Assembly (NCBI GenBank): GCA_035946955.1
Contig: DASYYE010000151.1
Coordinates: forward strand, 1 to 52,013
Reading direction: 5' to 3'
Source of the DNA: DASYYE01 sp035946955
GTDB lineage: Bacteria > Actinomycetota > Actinomycetes > Streptosporangiales > Streptosporangiaceae
Length of the DNA stretch: 52,013 bases
Shown: one piece after another, positions 48,294-52,013 of the stretch
Numbering within the stretch: position 1 is the first letter of the stretch
Layout: every line of letters starts with the position of its first letter
Translations under genes and position numbers: made by a program
The notes under the pieces: generated by a model
The model's database searches: none
Told to the model about the DNA's origin: nothing
Seen by the model: only the letters and a program-made list of their open reading frames with translations

Positions 48294-49628
48294 TCAATGG
48301 GTACAAACCCGGATTGAATTCGCCCGGGGCCGGGCCGCTCTCCCCCGTGGGGTGAGCGTGCAGGTCAGTCCGGTGGGCAAGAGGAGGGTGGCCAGCCTCG
48401 GCGGGACTGCGGGCGGATGGCGGGTCAGGTGCAGGTCGAACGCTGTGGCGATGTGGGCAGCGGTCCGCACGAGGAGCAGTTGGCCAAGGTGCAGGCCCAG
48501 GCAGACCCGAGGCCCCGCGCCGAAAGGAAGGTAGGCATAGGGTGCGTGCGGCGGACGGCTGCCGAGCCAGCGTTGGGCATCGAAGCGGCCCGGGCGGTCC
48601 CACCATCGGGGGTCATGGTGCAGCAGGTAGGGGCTGAACAGCACCGCGGTGTGGGGCGGCACGGTGTAGTGCTCGTCGAGGGTTACCGGGACGGTCGTGT
48701 CGCGGCCCAGCAGCCATGCTGGTGGGTGCACGCGCAATACCTCGCGGACGAACGCGGTGGTGTAGGGCAGAGAGGCGGTGGGATCCCCGGCAGCGCCGGC
48801 GGCTTCGCACCGGATCTGGTCCAGGTCCCCCGGATGGCTGGCGAGGTGGTACAGCAGCCAGCACCACGCCCCACCCATGGTCGCAATGCCACTGGTCAGA
48901 GCGTTACCCAGCGCTTTCATGGCGACCTCGGTGGGGATCTGGCCCGCGGTGGCAACGAGACGACGCAGCAGCGTCGGCGGCTGACCAGGTGCGGGTGGTG
49001 GCGGGGAACTGTCGAGCAGGGCGTGCAGTTGGGCGTCCACCGCGTGCCGCGCGGCACGGATCCGGCGGCGCATCAGGCTGGGCCACCACCGCGGTATGCG
49101 CACAGCGACGTCTGATAGGGCCAGGCCGGCGGTCACCGACGGCAACAGGGCAGGCACCAGCCCAGGCGGGTCGTGCGGTACCCAGATCGGCAGGGAAGCG
49201 CGCAGGCAGGTTTCACCGGCGACAGCGACCGGATCGAACTGTCGGCCAGAGAGCTGGTGCAGGCCTGCGGTGACGGCCTGGTCGATACCCGGCAGGTGGG
49301 CCCGCAGCGCGGCGGGCTTGAGGATCTGGCCTGCCAGATCACGAACGTGCATCCAGGCCTTGACTTCGTCGGCGTCTGGCAAGCCTCCGCCGTCGAGCAG
49401 CTTCGGATTGGGCACCAACTCGCGGTTGGTGCGTACCAGCACCCGCTGCACCAGAGCCGGATCGGTGATCACCACCAGGCTGTCTTCGAGCATGAAGACA
49501 TCGCCGTGCTCTTGCCGGCAGCGGGCCAGATATCCGATCGGGTCGGCCTCGTACGCCTTGCGCCACTGGCGGCGTTGCCCGCCTTGCAGACCGGGGATCC
49601 CCATCGGTACCACGCTCGTCGTCATCAC
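48294..49628 (-). CDS. Cytochrome P450, probable peptide-crosslinking enzyme
   Basis: A 444-residue P450. The heme loop is PFGAGPRVCLG with Cys376, the K-helix ExxR is REVLR, and the PERF-region equivalent is RPGRFDAQRW. The I-helix reads NALTSGIATMGGA, without the usual acid-Thr pair. The gene starts 78 bases downstream of a 28-codon frame ending in YVPHLYYW, with a perfect hairpin between them. This is the layout of P450-RiPP loci, where the P450 forms biaryl or C-N bonds between aromatic side chains. It differs strongly from the pathway P450s and lies 17 kb from them, so it is a separate system. If the small gene is not translated, this is an orphan P450. Confidence 0.92.
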   Translation of the reverse strand: MMTTSVVPMGIPGLQGGQRRQWRKAYEADPIGYLARCRQEHGDVFMLEDSLVVITDPALVQRVLVRTNRELVPNPKLLDGGGLPDADEVKAWMHVRDLAGQILKPAALRAHLPGIDQAVTAGLHQLSGRQFDPVAVAGETCLRASLPIWVPHDPPGLVPALLPSVTAGLALSDVAVRIPRWWPSLMRRRIRAARHAVDAQLHALLDSSPPPPAPGQPPTLLRRLVATAGQIPTEVAMKALGNALTSGIATMGGAWCWLLYHLASHPGDLDQIRCEAAGAAGDPTASLPYTTAFVREVLRVHPPAWLLGRDTTVPVTLDEHYTVPPHTAVLFSPYLLHHDPRWWDRPGRFDAQRWLGSRPPHAPYAYLPFGAGPRVCLGLHLGQLLLVRTAAHIATAFDLHLTRHPPAVPPRLATLLLPTGLTCTLTPRGRAARPRANSIRVCTH

Positions 49629-49649
49629 TGCACCGCCTTGCTCGCTACT

Positions 49650-49686
49650 CGGGGGCGGTGCCGAGACGACGCCGGCACCGCCCCCG
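49650..49686. terminator. Attenuator-like hairpin between precursor gene and P450
   Basis: Perfect 14-base arms CGGGGGCGGTGCCG / CGGCACCGCCCCCG around a 9-base loop, with no T-run on the leftward side. Placed 20 bases after the precursor stop and 21 before the P450 start, it would let the precursor be made in excess of the enzyme. Confidence 0.75.
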
Positions 49687-49706
49687 AAGGGAAACCAGTT
49701 GGTTCC

Positions 49707-49793
49707 TTACCAGTAATAAAGGTGCGGGACATACCTGCCCGGCAGTTGCGCGCGCTGCATGCCAAGCGTGCGCCGGATCGCTGCGATCACCAT
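49707..49793 (-). CDS. Putative 28-residue RiPP precursor ending in YVPHLYYW
   Basis: A leftward ATG at 49793, with the strong ribosome site GGGGAGGGGGTGACG just before it, opens a 28-codon frame ending at TAA 49707. The first 20 residues are basic and mixed (starting MVIAAIRRTLGMQRAQ), like a leader, and the last eight, YVPHLYYW, are rich in Tyr, Trp and His. C-terminal aromatic cores without a follower are what known P450-modified peptides such as atropopeptides (tryptorubin, core AWYIWY), cittilins (YIYY) and biarylitides have. The P450 gene lies directly downstream. No protease or transporter is beside it. Family membership is inferred; the frame and ribosome site are seen. Confidence 0.75.
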   Translation of the reverse strand: MVIAAIRRTLGMQRAQLPGRYVPHLYYW

Positions 49794-50208
49794 CGTCACC
49801 CCCTCCCCGCTTCGTTGTACCGACGAATCCGCCATGAGACCCGTAGACCACCTCGAACAGATGGTCACGGTGTTCTCCTCACCTCGACCGGCGGGTGGCC
49901 CGCCGGGCTTGCGGCACTCCAGGCGAATGGCCCGGAGGTTAGGTGGCGGACCGCGGCGCGGCCCCCGTCATGTCACATTTGTAAGCGACGCGCCCTCGCA
50001 GGCGCGTGAGTAACGGCTACTCATTTCCGCCGGGCAGCACTACTCAGGGACCCGGCAGCGGGACACAGGGCGTGAGCCAGAGTTCACCCCGTACGGGTGA
50101 GCCATGTGCCTCCTATCTGGGGCATGGCATGAGGCGCAGGCGGGTGACAGCTATACCCGGCTTCCTGAGGAGCTTCGGTACTTCAGTGCAAATCCCAAGG
50201 AGGGATTG
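49794..50208. other. Intergenic region between divergent RiPP-like and repeat-protein genes
   Basis: 415 bases without a credible gene. They must hold the leftward promoter of the precursor gene and the rightward promoter of the repeat protein. A 17-base near-palindrome TCACCC-CGTAC-GGGTGA lies at about 50087-50103 on the right side. I see no other structure. Confidence 0.5.
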
Positions 50209-50664
50209 ATGACAACTACCGCGGAGCGGAGCCCGATAGGCGATATCGCCGAAGAAGAACTACTGAGCGCGCTGATGGGCCATCGCGAGGAGGAAGATGA
50301 GCCGATCATGGAGCACCCGCTGCTCCTGGCAGCGCTCCTGCGCCGGCGCAGGGAACGTAGTGAGCGCGGCATCGAGCACCCGCTGCTCCTCGCGGCCCTG
50401 CTGCGCCGTCGCAGGGAACGTGGCGAGCGCGGCATCGAGCACCCACTGCTCCTCGCGGCCCTGCTGCGCCGGCGGGAAGACGAAGAGGAAGAGCCGGTCA
50501 TCGAGCACCCGCTGCTCATGGCAGCGCTCCTGCGCCGGCGCAGGGACCGTGGCGAGCGCGCCATCGAGCACCCGCTGCTCCTGGCAGCGCTGGTGCGCCG
50601 CCGCCGCGAGGAAGGGGACGGCCTCATGGACCATCCCGTCCTGCTCGCGGCGCTCTCGCGATAG
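50209..50664 (+). CDS. Small protein built of 21-residue HPLLLAALLRRR-type repeats
   Basis: A 151-residue protein of no family I know. After an acidic start (MTTTAERSPIGDIAEEELLSALMG) there are six units of about 21 residues with the pattern I-E-H-P-L-L-L-A-A-L-L-R-R-R-R-(E/D)-R-G-E-R, the last one short (DHPVLLAALSR). The N-terminal EEELLSALMGHREEEDEP looks like a seventh, degenerate unit. Each unit predicts an amphipathic helix capped by HP, with a very charged hinge. The DNA repeats with a 63-base period, so recent expansion is likely. ATG 50209 after AAGGAGG is clearly the start. It might be a scaffold, a polyvalent binding protein or a multi-core peptide precursor; none is shown. Confidence 0.8.
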   Translation: MTTTAERSPIGDIAEEELLSALMGHREEEDEPIMEHPLLLAALLRRRRERSERGIEHPLLLAALLRRRRERGERGIEHPLLLAALLRRREDEEEEPVIEHPLLMAALLRRRRDRGERAIEHPLLLAALVRRRREEGDGLMDHPVLLAALSR

Positions 50665-50740
50665 CGCCAGGCCGCTGGTTCACGACGGGTGCCTGACCCC
50701 GCGGCCACGCAGCCGACCGGGTAGGCAGTAGCAGGGCATC

Positions 50741-50776
50741 GGCAAGCCTGGTAGGTGATCGCCTACCAGGCTTGCC
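50741..50776. terminator. Strong terminator hairpin after the repeat-protein gene
   Basis: Perfect 15-base arms GGCAAGCCTGGTAGG / CCTACCAGGCTTGCC with a 6-base loop, 77 bases after the stop and 28 bases before the next ATG. Without a T-run it could equally be an attenuator or an mRNA-stabilising stem for the following gene. Confidence 0.75.
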
Positions 50777-50803
50777 TTAGCCGACCACAGCTAAGGAAAA
50801 AAC

Positions 50804-51178
50804 ATGGCGGGCGAGTCCTCTGAGGAAACAACCCAAGACCAGGTCGATTCGCTAATCGACGAGCTCATCAGCGACATATTCGACGACCCCGGCAGATCCG
50901 AGACCTCGGCTCGCGGCATGACCAAAGCGGCTTCCCTGCTCGAGAGCGCGATCGGTGCTACTCGCGGATCATCCCGCATGTCGGTGTTCGAAAGGCTCTT
51001 CTTGGCCGAGGCATTCGCGTCCGAGCTGGCCAACGCGCTGGCGCCCGCGCTTGCTGAGCAGATAGCAGCCCGGCTGATCAAGGCCCTGGAACAGTACGCG
51101 GCCGATGACTCAACGGCGAAGAAGCCCACCCAGGCAAGCCGATCTGGCAGCCAGGGCCGAAAGACAGAGACAAAGTGA
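50804..51178 (+). CDS. Small helical protein of unknown function
   Basis: A 124-residue protein; family not recognised. The N-terminus is acidic (ETTQDQVDSLIDELISDIFDD). The middle has two likely amphipathic helices (SVFERLFLAEAFASELANAL, then PALAEQIAARLIKALEQY), and the C-terminal tail is basic and disordered (KKPTQASRSGSQGRKTETK). The ATG is preceded by AAGGAAAAAAC. It follows the repeat protein in the same direction across a strong hairpin. Both are small, helical and highly charged, so they may work together, but nothing in the sequence proves it. Confidence 0.7.
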   Translation: MAGESSEETTQDQVDSLIDELISDIFDDPGRSETSARGMTKAASLLESAIGATRGSSRMSVFERLFLAEAFASELANALAPALAEQIAARLIKALEQYAADDSTAKKPTQASRSGSQGRKTETK

Positions 51179-51321
51179 CAGGGAGACGGCCGACGTTAGC
51201 TGCCTGGCCTATGCTTCGGTGCCACCGTCAGCGCAGGTCCAGGCCAGCTACGTCCGGTGGCCCGGAGCACCGTAACGGAACGGGCTCCGCCGACCGGTCA
51301 GCCACATGAGGCTTATCGCAT

Positions 51322-51846
51322 TCACATCTCTTTGATGGTCTGCTGCAGTGTCTTGTCGATTTCCCTGGGGCTGACGCCGAGTTCCGTGGCGGTTTCCTTC
51401 TCGGCTCTGGTCACCGCGTCCTGGACGGCGTCCTCGACCTGGCTCTCACCGACCACAACCAGGCCAGCCTCACCAGGGTCGATGAAGTCGCCCAGCTGCT
51501 TGGCCTGCGACCTGGACATTCCCTTGGCCAGATGGCCGCTGACGCCCCCGATCACCCCGCCAGCCGCGGCCGCGCCCAGGATCGACGGCGGGAAAATGAG
51601 CCCGACAGCCGCGCCTGCGGCCACACCCCACCAGGCGCCGTGCCGCGTGGCGGTCTCGTCCTTGTTCTCGTGGACCTTGCCACTGGCGTCCTTGGTGATC
51701 ACGGCCGCGTCGTAGGAGCCGACCAGGCCACCCGCGTGCAGATCCTTGACGACCTGGTAGTCATCGAGCGCTGCTGACTCGTTCGGGTACGTAGCCACAT
51801 AGATGAACGTGCTGTCCGCTTTGGTCACGGCAATCCCCCCAGACAT
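51322..51846 (-). CDS. DUF1269-like membrane-associated stress protein
   Basis: A 174-residue protein. The N-terminal half is a ferredoxin-like fold of the kind seen in DUF1269/general-stress proteins (STFIYVATYPNESAALDDYQVVKDL, YDAAVITKDASGKVHENKDE). Next is a Gly/Ala-rich hydrophobic stretch (WWGVAAGAAVGLIFPPSILGAAAAGGVIGG) that inserts in or lies on the membrane, followed by a return of the soluble fold (SGHLAKGMSRSQAKQLG, EAGLVVVGES) and a helical tail. Function in the family is unknown; some members are stress-induced. It is transcribed leftward and alone. Confidence 0.82.
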   Translation of the reverse strand: MSGGIAVTKADSTFIYVATYPNESAALDDYQVVKDLHAGGLVGSYDAAVITKDASGKVHENKDETATRHGAWWGVAAGAAVGLIFPPSILGAAAAGGVIGGVSGHLAKGMSRSQAKQLGDFIDPGEAGLVVVGESQVEDAVQDAVTRAEKETATELGVSPREIDKTLQQTIKEM

Positions 51847-52013
51847 CGTGTACCTCGCTGACCTTCCCGGCCAACCTAGGAGCAGTACCTAGCCTGGCTC
51901 ATCACCCCAGCAGGGCGATCTGTGCAATCGCCCGGCCGCGGCCGGGGTCAGGCAAGCCCGATTGGTACAAGGGCACCAAGGCCCACATGCAGGCCATATC
52001 GCGGCGGCCGGTT

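Noticed and set aside
50209..50664. CRISPR array reading of the 63-base repeats
   Set aside because: The repeats are in-frame coding units with no unique spacers and no cas genes nearby.
50151..50708. Minus-strand Ser/Arg-rich frame opposite the HPLLLAALL repeats
   Set aside because: It is merely the reverse reading of the 63-base repeats; the plus strand has the ribosome site and a sensible helical pattern.

Overview
The window is high-GC DNA from a filamentous actinomycete. The evidence is strong G/C bias at third codon positions, GTG and TTG starts, GTGA/ATGA gene overlaps, many cytochrome P450s, ricin-B-decorated secreted glycoside hydrolases, and a secondary-metabolite locus. I cannot name the genus.

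Positions 1-31290 form one biosynthetic locus that reads as a glycosylated diterpenoid or meroterpenoid pathway. It holds deoxysugar genes (133-4050: 3,5-epimerase, 4-ketoreductase, 2,3-dehydratase, glucose-1-phosphate thymidylyltransferase), a B12-dependent radical SAM enzyme (4727), a P450 and a sugar transferase (6791-9161). The terpene core follows: polyprenyl diphosphate synthase, a squalene-hopene-type class II cyclase with ESED in place of DxDD, a P450 with its own [3Fe-4S] ferredoxin, and on the other strand an FAD monooxygenase with a UbiA prenyltransferase (9203-15643). Next come a P450 and an unusual acyl-loading module of thiamine-dependent E1 alpha, E1 beta, free lipoyl domain, free ACP and KASIII (16090-20788). 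The locus ends with a reductase, a PhyH dioxygenase, a PapA-like acyltransferase, methyltransferases, another P450, a FabD-like acyltransferase, an adenylate-forming enzyme and a second KASIII (20730-31290). The gene set is reminiscent of phenalinolactone-type terpene glycosides, but I made no database comparison. No pathway regulator is visible. A 27-bp inverted repeat, TTCGA-N17-TCGAA, occurs in front of three units and may be a shared operator.

The locus carries evolutionary scars. The divergent ubiA/phyH promoter region exists twice (about 15574-16005, and 22030-22340 plus about 23190-23295), and each copy has lost a different gene. Positions 31350-33170 hold a stranded type I PKS acyltransferase fragment and a frameshifted P450 relic.

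Positions 33327-46029 are a secreted polysaccharide-degradation region: a lipoprotein, GH3, a LacI regulator, a GH18 chitinase, a beta-helix protein (three of these enzymes carry ricin-type lectin domains), and an operon of GH64 beta-1,3-glucanase, an FN3/carbohydrate-binding protein and a beta-propeller protein. This looks like fungal or plant wall degradation. Six 17-18 bp tandem repeats precede the GH64 gene.

Positions 46349-52013 are mixed: an AlkZ/AlkX-type winged-helix protein, a membrane protein, a P450 preceded by an unannotated 28-codon gene whose product ends in YVPHLYYW, a protein of six 21-residue HPLLLAALLRRR-type repeats, a small helical protein and a DUF1269-like protein. The 28-codon gene plus P450 looks like a minimal two-gene RiPP system and is the most exciting candidate here.
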